A stretch of DNA of 64,000 nucleotides from CAWAHD01 sp963781785 (GTDB taxonomy: Bacteria; Planctomycetota; Planctomycetia; Isosphaerales; Isosphaeraceae), in contig CAWAHD010000002.1 of the NCBI GenBank assembly GCA_963781785.1, positions 124,001 through 188,000 of the forward strand. The letters run 5' to 3'. The notes below the pieces were generated by a model, which worked only from the letters and a program-made list of their open reading frames with translations, searched no databases and had not been told where the DNA came from. The position numbers and the translations under genes were made by a program. Shown one piece after another: positions 1 to 11,043 of the stretch (the first letter of the stretch is position 1; every line of letters begins with the position of its first letter).

Positions 1-1489
1 GCCTGGTTCGATGATCTCGAGCCCGATGGGCCTGCCGAGACCGCTTTGGTGCGAAATGCCGTGCTCGCTCAGTGGAAGGTGGCACGGGCCACGCGTTATC
101 AAAACTCGAGGCTCTCGTCACAGATCGAGAACGCCCAGCAGGAAGAGCACAAGAAGATCCGCGGCCTCTTTGACCGCCTGCTCCATAACCCCCAGCGGCC
201 GACCGAGATCTATGGCGCCTCAGCCTATGACTCGCAGGAACCACGCATTTCCTGGTCCCCCAAGCCCGAGCCCGGCGGCGAACCCGCCGATCTCGTCGAG
301 GAGATCTGCGCCACCGCCTCGGGCTGCACAATGCTCAAGACCGAGTGGCAGGCCCTCCGCTCGAGCTCGAGCCCGGTAAGATGTGGGATTCTCATGATAT
401 GTTCAGATGTATCCGAATGCTGGGCCGCCAGCCGATTCATGCCCTGGACGTGAGGGAGGTCTCGGTCGTCTTTGTTGCCTGCTCGCTGATCGACGAAGGG
501 CGCCATGATCCGTATGCTCCTCTCAAGGGCGAGCTGGACCACGACGAGTACCGGACCTTTGCCCAGCGCATGCGCGGGCGCTGGGCCGACCTGCCCCGTC
601 CAGGCGATGTCGATGGAGCCAGACGCGAGCTGTTAGCCATCATCGATCGAGTCATCGGCGAGCTGGACGGTAAGCTCGCGGAGTTCGAACAGAATAAAGA
701 GCGCGACGCCAGCCGCCGGATTGACGCGCTGTCGTTCGACGAGAGCCCGGTGGTGCGCGGGTCAGGGCCTACGAAATCAGTTGCGCGCGCACGGTTTTTC
801 GGGCTCTGAGCGAGCTGGCGAGGCGTCGACGCGCTCAGGCCCGCGCCGCCGCCAGGCCGCCGGTCGCGCCCGCCGAGGTGGCCGACCCGGCGGACACGGA
901 AAATCAGGACCAGGGCCCCGGTCCGGCAACCGATGCCATGGATTGGATCGGTGGGCCCGATGGCTTGATGACGGGCGGCATGCCCGTCCCCCCCATCGAC
1001 GGGGATTCGACCGGCGAGACGCCGCACGCCCAAGGCGGCCTGCCGGTGGGGTCCGCCGTTGCAACCGAATTCCAAGGTACGGTTGCCACGACCGACACGA
1101 CCGCACCCGCCGATGCCGAGCGAAACCCACGGTGTGAGCCTCCGGCGGCCGAGGTGGAAACTCAAAATCCCGACATCGAACCCAATCTGGGGGACGGGCA
1201 TCTTGCCCGTCAGCAACCTTTCTTACTGGCAGAAGCCGGCGAATCCGCAGCCCAGGACCAGCGGGATGAAGTGCCAAATCTCGACATCGAACCCAATTTG
1301 GGGGACGCCGAGCCTCTCCCACTGCCCGACGAACCCCGTTCGGCGGATTGGCAGGCTCTCCCCGAGCAACACGAGTCACCTGGAAGGGCGGCGGTGCAAC
1401 CGCCACGACCACTTTCAGCCGAACCCGTGCCGGAATCTGCCTGGGAACCACCGGCAATCGAGCTCGACCCGATCGCGCCAGCAGCTTGA
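1..1489 (+). CDS. Planctomycete conserved hypothetical protein, 5' end outside window, two apparent frameshifts
   Basis: The reading frame is already open at base 1 (AWFDDLEPDGPAETALVRNA), so the start lies outside. Frame 1 carries the conserved N-terminal part to about base 355. Frame 3 continues it (LEPGKMWDSHDMFRCIRMLG, then a run to about 755). Frame 2 finishes it (RAYEISCARTVFRALSEL) and extends into a Pro/Glu-rich tail with a stop at 1487-1489. The three pieces fit end to end as one protein of a planctomycete family of unknown function that I recognise by pattern, so I infer one gene with two single-base frameshifts near 360 and 760. No catalytic motif is visible. The tail (from about 880) is low complexity and contains palindromic repeats, so it may be an inserted or fast-evolving extension. 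Decay rather than sequencing error is possible. Confidence 0.5.
970..1307. repeat. Palindromic interspersed repeats and a 26-bp direct repeat inside the first gene
   Basis: Two near-perfect palindromes of the form gacgggc..gcccgtc lie at 970-988 and 1193-1211. A 26-bp direct repeat containing gacatcgaacccaat lies at about 1171-1196 and 1282-1307. Read on the minus strand they give TGKMPVPQ and DGQDARPPD, strings I recall as recurring in many unrelated planctomycete ORFs. They look like a REP-like element that has entered the variable tail of the gene. Confidence 0.5.
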
Positions 1490-1732
1490 GAGCGGCGATT
1501 GTCGAGGCGCTCGATCGCCGGGAAGCCGCGGCAAAGGCCCGGGATGCGCTCCCCCGCGCGACCGCCACGGTCGCCGCCGGCGCCGCGATGCCAGGAACCA
1601 GCACACAGCCCGCAAGCCGCCCCCGTGGGAGCTCGGGCTGCGTGGTCGCTCGCCCCTTCTGGCACCGCTTCCTTCCCACGAATTCTCCACCCTTGTTGAC
1701 AAGGTCCATCAAGAAATGAAAGAGGAATTGAC

Positions 1733-2167
1733 ATGATGACCACACTCGATGACAGCCTGGAACACAGCCTCGCCCTCGACTGTGCCTGCGGGCTCTCGGT
1801 GCGTGCATGGGCCAAACGGAACTGCGTCGACTTCGATGTGGCGTACGCGCGGTCCATTGAAAATGGGTTCCGTGAGGTCGTCGACCTCTTGCGCCTTCGT
1901 ATCGCGGACCGGATCGTCGGCAGAATGACCGTCGGCGTCCGGGTTGCGGTCAACCAGCTCATCAGGCTCTGCACAAAAGGGAAGAGTGACGCGATACGTC
2001 TCTCGGCCGGCCGCGCACTCCTCTCTTACTTCGTCGCCATATCCCGGCACATCCACGTGAAAGGGATGCTCAGGGGGCTCAAGCAAACCATGGATAAATT
2101 GGAGAAGACCGATCCCAGGAGCGCGTGGGTTCCCACTCCGCCGTACGGGTTCTCGCCCGTCCCTTGA
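1733..2167 (+). CDS. Small helix-turn-helix / alpha-helical repeat hypothetical protein
   Basis: This gene encodes about 144 residues and is preceded by a good ribosome binding site (aaagagga, 7 bases before the ATG pair at 1733/1736). The N-terminal region (residues 10-45, LALDCACGLSVRAWAKRNCV) has the spacing of a homeodomain-like HTH of the kind that feeds transposase or regulator proteins. The rest is a helical segment with an Ala/Leu-rich motif (AIRLSAGRALLSYFV) like the 'HTH plus HEAT-like' small proteins frequent in planctomycetes. It follows the frameshifted hypothetical gene and the two may form a unit. DNA binding is inferred from the HTH pattern; the target is unknown. Confidence 0.55.
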   Translation: MMTTLDDSLEHSLALDCACGLSVRAWAKRNCVDFDVAYARSIENGFREVVDLLRLRIADRIVGRMTVGVRVAVNQLIRLCTKGKSDAIRLSAGRALLSYFVAISRHIHVKGMLRGLKQTMDKLEKTDPRSAWVPTPPYGFSPVP

Positions 2168-2657
2168 CGAAACGTCACGCCCGCGACAATTCCGGATTTC
2201 CGTATGTTGGGATTGTTGACTGTGATTCATTCCTCCGGTAAGAGCAGGTCTGCGCGGAACGGGCGAGAATCTGTATCGGCTTTCGCAATCGGCTGCTGGT
2301 CATGTTCCAGCGGGCCCAGTCGTATATCACCATCGATCGCGGCGCGCGGCTGATCACCGAGTCCGGCCCAGGTTGCGGGCGCGCCGGGCCGCACGAATCT
2401 CACCGCGACGGGAACTTGTATCATCCTGGTCGCGTCGAATTTGGTGTCGCGCGGAAAGTTTTAATAAATTCGCTTGCACACCGTGTAAGCGATCGACTAC
2501 AAATGTCTTATTCATGGCCCGGAGTTTTCGACCGAGTCCCACGATATCAAGAGCGTGCCGATCCGAAGCTTCTCTCTCGATGCCTGGCACGCTTTCGATC
2601 GCGATCAAGAGCGGTCGCACGTCAGGGCAGTCGTCTTCTGCTTGAGGTGACACGACC
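2168..2657. other. Non-coding stretch upstream of the long operon
   Basis: I see no convincing gene here. A more AT-rich patch at about 2455-2520 (ttttaataaattcgcttgc) is the best place for a promoter of the downstream series, but I cannot define -35/-10 boxes with confidence. Confidence 0.3.
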
Positions 2658-4778
2658 ATGGTGCGGTGGGGGATCGTGGCATGGCTTCTGCTGGCGACAG
2701 TGGCGGCGGGCCAGACCAACGACAAGGATAAAGACAAGGTCTCCAACGACCAGCCGGACCGGCCGCTTCAGATGCCGCCGGCTTCAACCGAGGTGAAGGA
2801 AGCGCTCGATGATTTCGACCGCTTCCAGCGCCGCGGCGCGTGGGAGCGCGCGCTCAAGGCCCTGTACACAATCCACGACAATCAGGCTCTGCGCTTCATT
2901 GATGGCGATAATGGATTCATCATTCCCGTGGCACGGAAGCGGCGGCTGCTTCTCATGGGGCTCTCCCCGGCGGGCCAGACCGCCTACCGCTTGTTCTACG
3001 ACGCGGAGGCCCAACGGTTGTTCAAGGAGGCCGGCGGCCCGACCGAGCTCAAGACCCTCGAGCGACTCTTCTCGGCGTATTTCACCACGTCGGTAGGCGA
3101 CAATGCCGCTGACCGGCTGGGCGACTTTTATTTCGAGCTCGGGTTTTTCGATCGCGCGGCCGACTGCTGGCTGGCCGTGCTCCGCGACCGCCCCGATACG
3201 GACCTGTCGCGCGGCTTGCTGGGCGTCAAAGCGGGCCTGGCGCTTTACCGGGCCGGGCGCACCGCCGAGCTCGAGCAGATCCGCGCCGAGCTGGCCGATC
3301 GCTATAGCGACGAGCGGGGGACCCTCGGCGGCCAGACCGGATTGGCCCCCGCTTTGTTGGCCCGATTGATCGAAACCGAAAAACCGTCGGTCGAGCCGGA
3401 TCGACTCGTACGGGCCATCACGCCGGCAAACTTGAAGCTCGACACCGAAATCGATGCCGAGTGGCAGTTCCGGTTCGCCGCGTCGGTGGAAGCCGGCATG
3501 AACGAGGCCGAGCTCAATCAATGGCAATCGACCGCGCTCAGCGGCGCGGTGCCGGTCGTTGCAATCGACGGTACCACGCTGTTTGCCAACTACGTGGGAT
3601 ACATCATCGCGCTCGACATGAAGAGCGGCAAGTTGCTCTGGCGGTCCGGGTCATTCCATCACCTCGAATCGATGGGCAACCAGAATCAGTTCGCCATGAT
3701 GGATACCAGCCGATTCGCGATTCTCGCCGCGGGCGACCAGATCTGGACGCTGGGACGAGACCTCAAGGACCAGAATTTCTTCGCTCCATTCCAGCTCGCG
3801 TGCCGCCACGCGAACAGTGGAGAAGTCGTGTGGCAGTCGAAAGATCTGTCTGACTATGCACAGCTCGACCTGTGCGGCCCGCCGATCATGGCCGCCGGGA
3901 AGTTATTCATCCCGGCCAAGGGACAGGGAAATCAGCAGAACCAGGGAATGCCGCAGCAGCTCGTCGTGGCAATCCAGCCGCACGACGGCAAGGTGTTGTG
4001 GAAGACCGAGATCGGGTCGTTCCGCCAGAACAATATGTACAACCGCTGGGGCTGGAACGTGCAATCCGATGCCCAGCCCAGGCTGATTTATCGTGCTGGA
4101 GCGATCTACATCGAGACGCACTCCGGAGTGCTGGCGCGGCTGGACGCCGACTCCGGTGCTCTCGACTGGGGATACGCCTATCAGACCGACGCCGTCCAGG
4201 GGCAGAACCGGTTCATGTTCTGGGGGTACATGCCGCAGCAGGAAGCGACGTCAACGGCAAGCGCCCCCCTCGAATTGGGCGAAACACTGCTGGTCAAGGG
4301 TGTGCAATCGACCAAGCTCTTCGCCCTTGACCCCAACCGGATGAAAGTCGCCTGGGAGCGGCCCGTTGCGAAATCGTCGCGCCTGCTCGGTGCGATCGAC
4401 TCCACGCTCTTTCTCGGCGGCGAGGAAATCTGCGGGCTGGATCTGCCCAAGAAGACGCTTCGGTGGGCGACGCGAGTTCCCAACGGCTGTCACAATAACC
4501 AGGTGCTGCTGCGACCGGATGGACTCTGGCAATTGACCTCGCGCGGTATCGTCGAGCTTGATCCCGGAAACGGCACGGTGCGGCGGATCTTCCGGGGCAA
4601 GGACCTGGGAACCGTCGGCGGCGACCTGATCCTGACCGACACGCTCCTGGTCGCAGTCTCCAACCGCACGATCACGGCGTATCCGCGGCGGCCGCTCGGC
4701 CCGCAGGCCTCCCGCGGCGAAGTCCCCACTTCCAGGCAACTGTCGAAAGTTCCCCGCGAAAAAGAGGGCATCGAATGA
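2658..4778 (+). CDS. Exported PQQ-binding-like beta-propeller repeat protein
   Basis: The 706-residue protein starts with a clear signal peptide (MVRWGIVAWLLLATVAAGQ, cleavage near residue 19). Residues about 40-260 are helical with TPR-like character. From about 290 onward there are repeated blade motifs of the PQQ/BamB type: GKLLWRSG, GKVLWKTE, GALDWGYA, KVAWERPV and KTLRWATR, each following a 'D-x-x-(S/T)-G' or similar turn. Proteins of this type sit in the periplasm or outer envelope and act as scaffolds or, when PQQ is bound, as dehydrogenases. No quinoprotein active-site signature is evident, so I infer a scaffold. The stop overlaps the next start by four bases (ATGA), indicating translational coupling. 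Confidence 0.8.
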   Translation: MVRWGIVAWLLLATVAAGQTNDKDKDKVSNDQPDRPLQMPPASTEVKEALDDFDRFQRRGAWERALKALYTIHDNQALRFIDGDNGFIIPVARKRRLLLMGLSPAGQTAYRLFYDAEAQRLFKEAGGPTELKTLERLFSAYFTTSVGDNAADRLGDFYFELGFFDRAADCWLAVLRDRPDTDLSRGLLGVKAGLALYRAGRTAELEQIRAELADRYSDERGTLGGQTGLAPALLARLIETEKPSVEPDRLVRAITPANLKLDTEIDAEWQFRFAASVEAGMNEAELNQWQSTALSGAVPVVAIDGTTLFANYVGYIIALDMKSGKLLWRSGSFHHLESMGNQNQFAMMDTSRFAILAAGDQIWTLGRDLKDQNFFAPFQLACRHANSGEVVWQSKDLSDYAQLDLCGPPIMAAGKLFIPAKGQGNQQNQGMPQQLVVAIQPHDGKVLWKTEIGSFRQNNMYNRWGWNVQSDAQPRLIYRAGAIYIETHSGVLARLDADSGALDWGYAYQTDAVQGQNRFMFWGYMPQQEATSTASAPLELGETLLVKGVQSTKLFALDPNRMKVAWERPVAKSSRLLGAIDSTLFLGGEEICGLDLPKKTLRWATRVPNGCHNNQVLLRPDGLWQLTSRGIVELDPGNGTVRRIFRGKDLGTVGGDLILTDTLLVAVSNRTITAYPRRPLGPQASRGEVPTSRQLSKVPREKEGIE

Positions 4779-5620
4779 AGAAGACTGCATCCACGGCCGC
4801 TTTCGCGCTCCTCGTTTTCTGCACTGCCCGTTGCGCGAAAGCCCAGTACTTCGGCCAGCCGATGGACCTGAGGACTCAGGATAACATCGAGGGATTCACC
4901 GTTTCGGGCAAAGCCCGCGTGGCCGCCAAGCCCAACCTGGTCGAGATCGATCTCGATGTCTCCGCGTCGTCGGAGCTGACGGCCGACGCGATCGTCAAAT
5001 ACCGCGACGCCGCCCGGCGGATCCACGAGGCGTTCGCGGCCCTCAAGCTCAAGAATGTCGCCGTGGAAGAACGAGGACTGCTGGTCGACCAGAAGGGGAT
5101 GATGCAAAACCCCTATTTCTGGGGCGGCCAGATGAATCAGCGCACCAAGACCGAAGTCCAGCTCAGCCGCAAGCTGGTCGTCAAGGCTTCCAATATCCGC
5201 GACATGAGCGAAGACGCCGTCTTGCAACTGATCGCCAAGCTGCTCGACGTCGCCCAGGACGCCGGCGCACGAGTCGGCCCCCAGAACAACTTCAACCCCT
5301 ATTACTACAACCCCTGGCAGAACTTCAACACGGGCCTGGTTCGATTCGTTCTCGACGACTTCGACAAGCCGCTCGAGGACGCGTACGAAAAGGCGATCGC
5401 CGACGCCCGGACGCGGGCGCAGCGGCTTGCCAAGCTGAGCAAGGTCGAGCTGGGTCCGGTCGTGGCAGTCAGAGAGGTGATGATTCCCGGCGAACGGCCG
5501 GCAATCCCCGACGACGAAACACCGCAGAAGCGGCTGGAGACGTCGAAATTCCAGGAGATCGCCGTCAACGTGGTTCTCATGGTGCGATTCGATGTCCACC
5601 GGAAGTCTGATACCAGGTGA
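4775..5620 (+). CDS. Exported SIMPL-domain (DUF541) protein
   Basis: The 281-residue protein has a signal peptide (residues 1-23, ending CAKAQ). The SIMPL domain follows: a start motif GFTVSGKARVAAKPNLVEID, then VAVEERGLLVD and the characteristic DARTRAQRLAKLSKVELGP near residues 210-230, followed by conserved strands to the end. SIMPL proteins form periplasmic oligomers; their function is poorly defined, though some are linked to oxidative or envelope stress. The gene is coupled by ATGA to the upstream propeller gene, and its stop touches the next gene. The insertion rich in N, Y and F (NNFNPYYYNPWQNFN, residues about 170-185) is unusual. Confidence 0.8.
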   Translation: MKKTASTAAFALLVFCTARCAKAQYFGQPMDLRTQDNIEGFTVSGKARVAAKPNLVEIDLDVSASSELTADAIVKYRDAARRIHEAFAALKLKNVAVEERGLLVDQKGMMQNPYFWGGQMNQRTKTEVQLSRKLVVKASNIRDMSEDAVLQLIAKLLDVAQDAGARVGPQNNFNPYYYNPWQNFNTGLVRFVLDDFDKPLEDAYEKAIADARTRAQRLAKLSKVELGPVVAVREVMIPGERPAIPDDETPQKRLETSKFQEIAVNVVLMVRFDVHRKSDTR

Positions 5621-5634
5621 GGAGGTGGAACGCC

Positions 5635-6750
5635 ATGCCAGGCAACAGGAATCTTGAAATCCCGTTTTTTGCAAGACAAGCGAGCCGCCGCGCCTTCCTC
5701 AAACAATGCAATCGAGGCGGATTGATCGCGATCGCGGGCCTGGGCGGGCTGGCCGGTCCCCGAAAAGCGGCTGCCGACAAGGAAGTCTTGCCCAAGCACA
5801 TCACACCCGAGACGCTCAAGGCCGTGGTCAAGGGACTGGATTACCTGGCCGGCGCACAAGGGGCCGACGGCGGCTGGATCACCGGAGGCGGTGAAGCTTA
5901 CCCGGTGGCCATGACAGCACTCGCCGGGACCGCCTACCTGACCCACGGCAATTCGCCGACCCGTGGCCGCTATTCCAAGAATGTCCAGGGAGCCGTCGAA
6001 TATCTGGTGCGGTGCGCCACCCCCACCGGGCTCTTGACGGGCACCTCGCAAGACGGCGGCCAGCCCATGCACGGGCATGGCTTTGCCCTCATGTTTCTGG
6101 CATCGGTTTACGGGATGATCACCAAGGAATCGCTACGAAAGCAGGTGCAGGCCGCAGTTCGCAAGGCCGTGACCTTGACCAGCCAGGGACAGAGCATTCA
6201 GGGCGGCTGGACGTATATTCCCGGCGCCGGCGACGAAGGCTCGGTCACCGTCACTCAGGTGCAGGCCCTGCGGGCCGCGCATAATGCGGGGTTCCTCGTG
6301 CCGCGGGCCGTCATCGAGGAATCGATCCGGTACCTGGAGAAATGCCGCACGCCCGAAGGGGGAATCCAGTACTCCTTGGGCGCGGGGGGCGGCCCCAGGC
6401 TGCCGATCTCCGCCGCAGCCATCGCGACGCTTTACAACGCCGGCCAGTTTGACAGTACGATTGCGACCGACTGCTTGAAGTTCGTATGGGATCGATTCCA
6501 GGCGCACGAGGGCTGGAACAAGGGCGAGGGACACGCCTACTACGCTCATCTCTACGCCGCCCAGGGTTTCTACATGGCGGGCGACAAATACTGGGATGCG
6601 TATTTCCCGGCCACCCGCGACCAGCTCCTCTCCATGCAACAGCCCGACGGGTCCTGGAACGGCGACGGCATCGGCCAGGTCTACGGCACCTCGATCGCCA
6701 CCATTATCCTCCAACTTCCGTACAAGTACCTTCCCATTTTCCAGCGCTAG
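5635..6750 (+). CDS. Tat-exported squalene/prenyl-cyclase-like alpha/alpha-barrel protein
   Basis: I choose the ATG at 5635, because a strong Shine-Dalgarno (gaggagg) lies 6-7 bases before it; a GTG at 5617 is also open but overlaps that site. The N-terminus has a twin-arginine signal (SRRAFLKQ) followed by a hydrophobic stretch GLIAIAGLGGLAG. The mature part holds repeated Q-W-like motifs of terpene-cyclase/prenyltransferase beta-type toroids: GADGGWITGGG, IQGGWTYIPGAGDEGSVTVTQ and QQPDGSWNGDGIGQVYGTSI. The canonical squalene-hopene DXDD acid motif is not visible, so catalysis is doubtful. Such proteins occur beside MoxR/BatA genes in planctomycetes, which matches this context. Confidence 0.75.
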   Translation: MPGNRNLEIPFFARQASRRAFLKQCNRGGLIAIAGLGGLAGPRKAAADKEVLPKHITPETLKAVVKGLDYLAGAQGADGGWITGGGEAYPVAMTALAGTAYLTHGNSPTRGRYSKNVQGAVEYLVRCATPTGLLTGTSQDGGQPMHGHGFALMFLASVYGMITKESLRKQVQAAVRKAVTLTSQGQSIQGGWTYIPGAGDEGSVTVTQVQALRAAHNAGFLVPRAVIEESIRYLEKCRTPEGGIQYSLGAGGGPRLPISAAAIATLYNAGQFDSTIATDCLKFVWDRFQAHEGWNKGEGHAYYAHLYAAQGFYMAGDKYWDAYFPATRDQLLSMQQPDGSWNGDGIGQVYGTSIATIILQLPYKYLPIFQR

Positions 6751-6761
6751 ACGAGGGCCAC

Positions 6762-6909
6762 GTAGGTCAGGCTTTCCAGCCTGACGTCAGGCTGGAAAGC
6801 CTGATCTACAACAAAGACGTCAGGCTGGAAAGCCTGACCTACAACAAAGACGTCAGGCTGGAAAGCCTGATCTACAACAAAGACGTCAGGCTGGAAAGCC
6901 TGACCTACC
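6762..6909. repeat. GQAFQPD-type tandem repeat array (33-bp units) with an inverted leading copy
   Basis: Four direct copies of a unit starting gtcaggctggaaagcctga begin at 6786, 6819, 6852 and 6885 (33-bp period; the last is truncated at 6909). They are preceded by an inverted copy (ggtcaggctttccagcctga) at about 6764. Each core, caggctggaaagcctg, is itself palindromic. On the minus strand they read VGQAFQPDV, a peptide I recall in many planctomycete ORFs. The array sits in the 177-bp gap between the cyclase-like gene and moxR. Confidence 0.85.
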
Positions 6910-6927
6910 AAGACGAGGGCCGCGATC

Positions 6928-7972
<1,045 letters not shown>

Positions 7973-8869
7973 TGTGATCGCCCGGATCGCCGACCTGACC
8001 TTACGGTCGCGGCGGCTGGTCGAGGGTGCAATCAGCGGGCAGCATCGCAGCCCGTTCCACGGCTTCAACATCGAGTTCGCCGAATACCGCGAGTACACGC
8101 CGGGAGACGACCTGCGCCGGCTCGACTGGCGGGTCTTCGCACGCTCGGATCGACACTACATCAAACAATACGAAGAAGAGAGCAACGTCCGCGTCACGTT
8201 CGTGGTCGACGCCAGCGCCTCGATGAATTACCGCGGAAGTGCCCCCTTGAGCAAGTTTGACTACGCGTCGACCATGGTGGTGGCGCTCGCCATGCTGCTC
8301 GTGCGCCAGCAAGACCCCGTCGGGCTGGTGCTCTTTGACGAGGCTGCCACGACGACCCTGCCTCCCACCGCCACCCAGGCACAGATCATCGTGCTGTCGA
8401 GCTTGCTCGAGAAATGCGTGCCGGCACGCAAGACCGAGCTGGGAGGCCTTCTGGCATCGCTGTCCGATCAGGTTCGGCGCCGCAACATGCTGGTGGTCGT
8501 CTCGGATCTCTTCACCGATCTCGAGGCCGTTTACGACGGACTGAACCGCCTGCGGTTCCTGGGGCATGAAGTTATGATCATGCAGGTTCTCGATCGCGAT
8601 GAGCTCGAGCTGCCGTTCGACGGCCCGACGATCTTCCACGACATCGAAGGCGAGGAAGAGCTGTTCGCCGAGCCATGGGCGTTTCGCCGTTCGTACCAGC
8701 AGGCCATGAATGACTTCCTGACCGGGGTCAAGCGCGAGTGCGGCAATCGCGGCTACGACCATGTGCGGTTTCTGACCGACGAACCGCTGGGCGCGTCCTT
8801 GAGTCTTTTCCTGCATGCCCGCCAGGAAAGCGGCCGAGCCGCCCAGCAAAGCTCGCGAACCAAATAATC

Positions 8870-11027
8870 ATGATCGCATTTTTGAGTCCTTTCTTGCTCT
8901 GGGGAACGCTCTTGGGTGCGATCCCCATCATCATCCACCTGTTGAACCGCCGCCGGTTCCGCAGGGTGGACTGGGCTCCGATGCACTATCTCAAGCTGAC
9001 GATCCAGCGCAATCGGCGGCGGATCCAGATCGAGCAGTTGTTGCTCTTGCTCTTGCGAATCGCCCTGTTAGTCCTGTTGTTTTTCTACCTGGCGCGGCCG
9101 GTGCTGTCGCCGACGGGCCTGGAACAGTGGCTGGGCAAGGGCGGCCGCACCAGCCAGGTGGTCTTGCTCGACGACTCGCTCTCGATGGGCTACACCACGG
9201 CCGATGGCTCGTCGTTCGGCCGTGCCAGGGATGCCGCCGCGGCGCTTCTGGCTTCGGTTCGCCCCCAGGACCGTTGCACGGTCGTCACGAGCTCCATGCC
9301 GCGCGCCCCGCTGCTTCATGAAGTCGAGGGGTCCCGCCGGGACGACTTGACCGGCACGGTGCTTGGTACGCCTCTGTCCGCGACGCACGCCGCATGGCCA
9401 GCCGTCCTGGAGGGAGTCGACGCGGTCTTGCAATCGTGCACTTACCCGAGGCCGCAGCTCACGATCATCACCGACTTGAGGCGGTCGGGCTGGGACAAGG
9501 GTGTCAGCTCGATCAGCAGGCGCTGGAAGGATGCCGGCGTCCGGCTGCGCATCGTGGACGTGGGCGAGGACGATCCCGCCAACGTGTCGATTCAGGCGCT
9601 CCTCCCCCTGGACCGGACCGTCCTCTCGGGAGCGACCAGCCGCTGGGAGGCGGTGATTCGCAACGACTCGACCCGCGTGCTTTCGGGAGCCAAGGCGATT
9701 GTACGCGTCGACGACAAACCGACCGAAATGACTCTGCCGGAGATCGCATCCCAGGAAACCGTCCGAGTGCCCGTAACCGTGACATTTCCGGCTGCCGGGC
9801 GCATGACCTGTCGGTGCAGATTCCCGACGACGAGTTGCCCGGAGACAACCAGTTCTGGGCGGCCGTTCCGGTGAAGGACTCTCTCCTCATTCGCCTGGTC
9901 GACGGCGAGCCGTCGGCCGAGCCGTTCGGCTCCGAAGTCGACTATCTGGCCGCTCCGCTGTCGGTCGGCATCGGCGCTGCCGAGGCGTGGCGGGTCGAGG
10001 TGGCGCTCGAAAACGATTTCCTTGCACCCAAGCGCAACATACCCGACGTGCTGGTGCTGGCGAATGTCGCCGCCCCGACGGTCGAACAGGCCGACAAGCT
10101 GAGTCAGCTCGTCAAGGACGGGATGGGCCTCTTGATCTTCACCGGGGCCAAGCTCGACGTGGGCCTCTATAACGACCTTTTCTTCCGCAGGGAAGACCGG
10201 CTCTTGCCGTGCCCGCTCAAGACGTTGACCGACGAGACCATTCACGGCCTGATCGTGGAGCCGCTGCGGCCCTCGCCGCTGGAAAAACTGCTGGAGCTGA
10301 AGCCGTCGGCGCTCGAGCGGGTGCCGGTACGCCAGATCATGACCGTCGACGAGCCGGCCGAGCCGGCACAGGTGCGCGTCCTGGCCCGCTGGAACAACCC
10401 CGCGCGGTCGCCCGCTGTGATCGAGCGGACCAAGGGGGAAGGGCGGGTGCTCTTGTGGACGACCACCGCCGACCGCGCTGGCAACGACTGGCCGGTCGAA
10501 CCCAGCTTCGTGCTGGCGGTGCGCGAAGCCGTCCGGGGAACCGCTCGACCGACCAGACTCGACAACACCGCCACCGCCGGCGAGCGGATGCGCCGGATCG
10601 TGCACACGAGCCAGCAGATCACGAACGCACGCTTGAATCCGCCGGGAGGCAGCGAGCCGGAAACGCTCACGGCCGCCCCCTTCACACTACCACAAGGCGA
10701 TCCCGGCACGGCTGTCGTCATCAGTATCCCGGACACGCGCCGCGCGGGACTGTATCGCCTCGCGTGGGATGAGGGCTCGCTGGGCACGCAGCAGGATATT
10801 TACGCGGCCAATCCCGACCCGCGGGAAAGCGCACTCGAGCGAATCGAGGCCACCGAGCTCAAAGCGATGCTTGAGCCCCTGGCGGTCGAGATCGCGCGGC
10901 GCGCGGCAAGGACAACGGCCTGTTCTCGGCAACCGGCCGGGAAATCTGGCACGACCTGGCGGCGTGGCTCCTGGTGCTCCTGGTTGTTGAATCCATCTTC
11001 GCTACCTGGGTCGGACGCTCGAGATAG
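8870..11027 (+). CDS. BatA-like membrane protein with vWA domain (two apparent frameshifts)
   Basis: The N-terminus is the BatA domain: TM1 FLLWGTLLGAIPIIIHLL followed by NRRRFRRVDWAPM, then TM2 LLLLLLRIALLVLLFFYLA. A vWA domain follows with MIDAS motif VLLDDSLSMG (residues about 95-105). The frame changes twice: frame 2 to frame 1 near 9800 (HDLSVQIPDDELPGDNQFWA resumes the extracytoplasmic part), and frame 1 to frame 3 near 10905, after which a C-terminal TM (AAWLLVLLVVESIFATWVG) ends at the TAG at 11025-11027. The pieces join without loss of expected order, so I treat them as one gene of about 718 residues. Aerotolerance is the historical association of Bat proteins; the actual role is unknown. 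Confidence 0.72.
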
Positions 11028-11043
11028 ACGGCCTTATCCTAAA

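Noticed and set aside
4490..5674. Long minus-strand open frame of about 394 codons
   Set aside because: It lies wholly opposite the propeller and SIMPL genes, which have clear motifs and signal peptides; high GC produces such shadows.
6786..6909. CRISPR-like array of 33-bp units
   Set aside because: The period equals the repeat itself; the bases between palindromic cores are also repeated, so there are no spacers.
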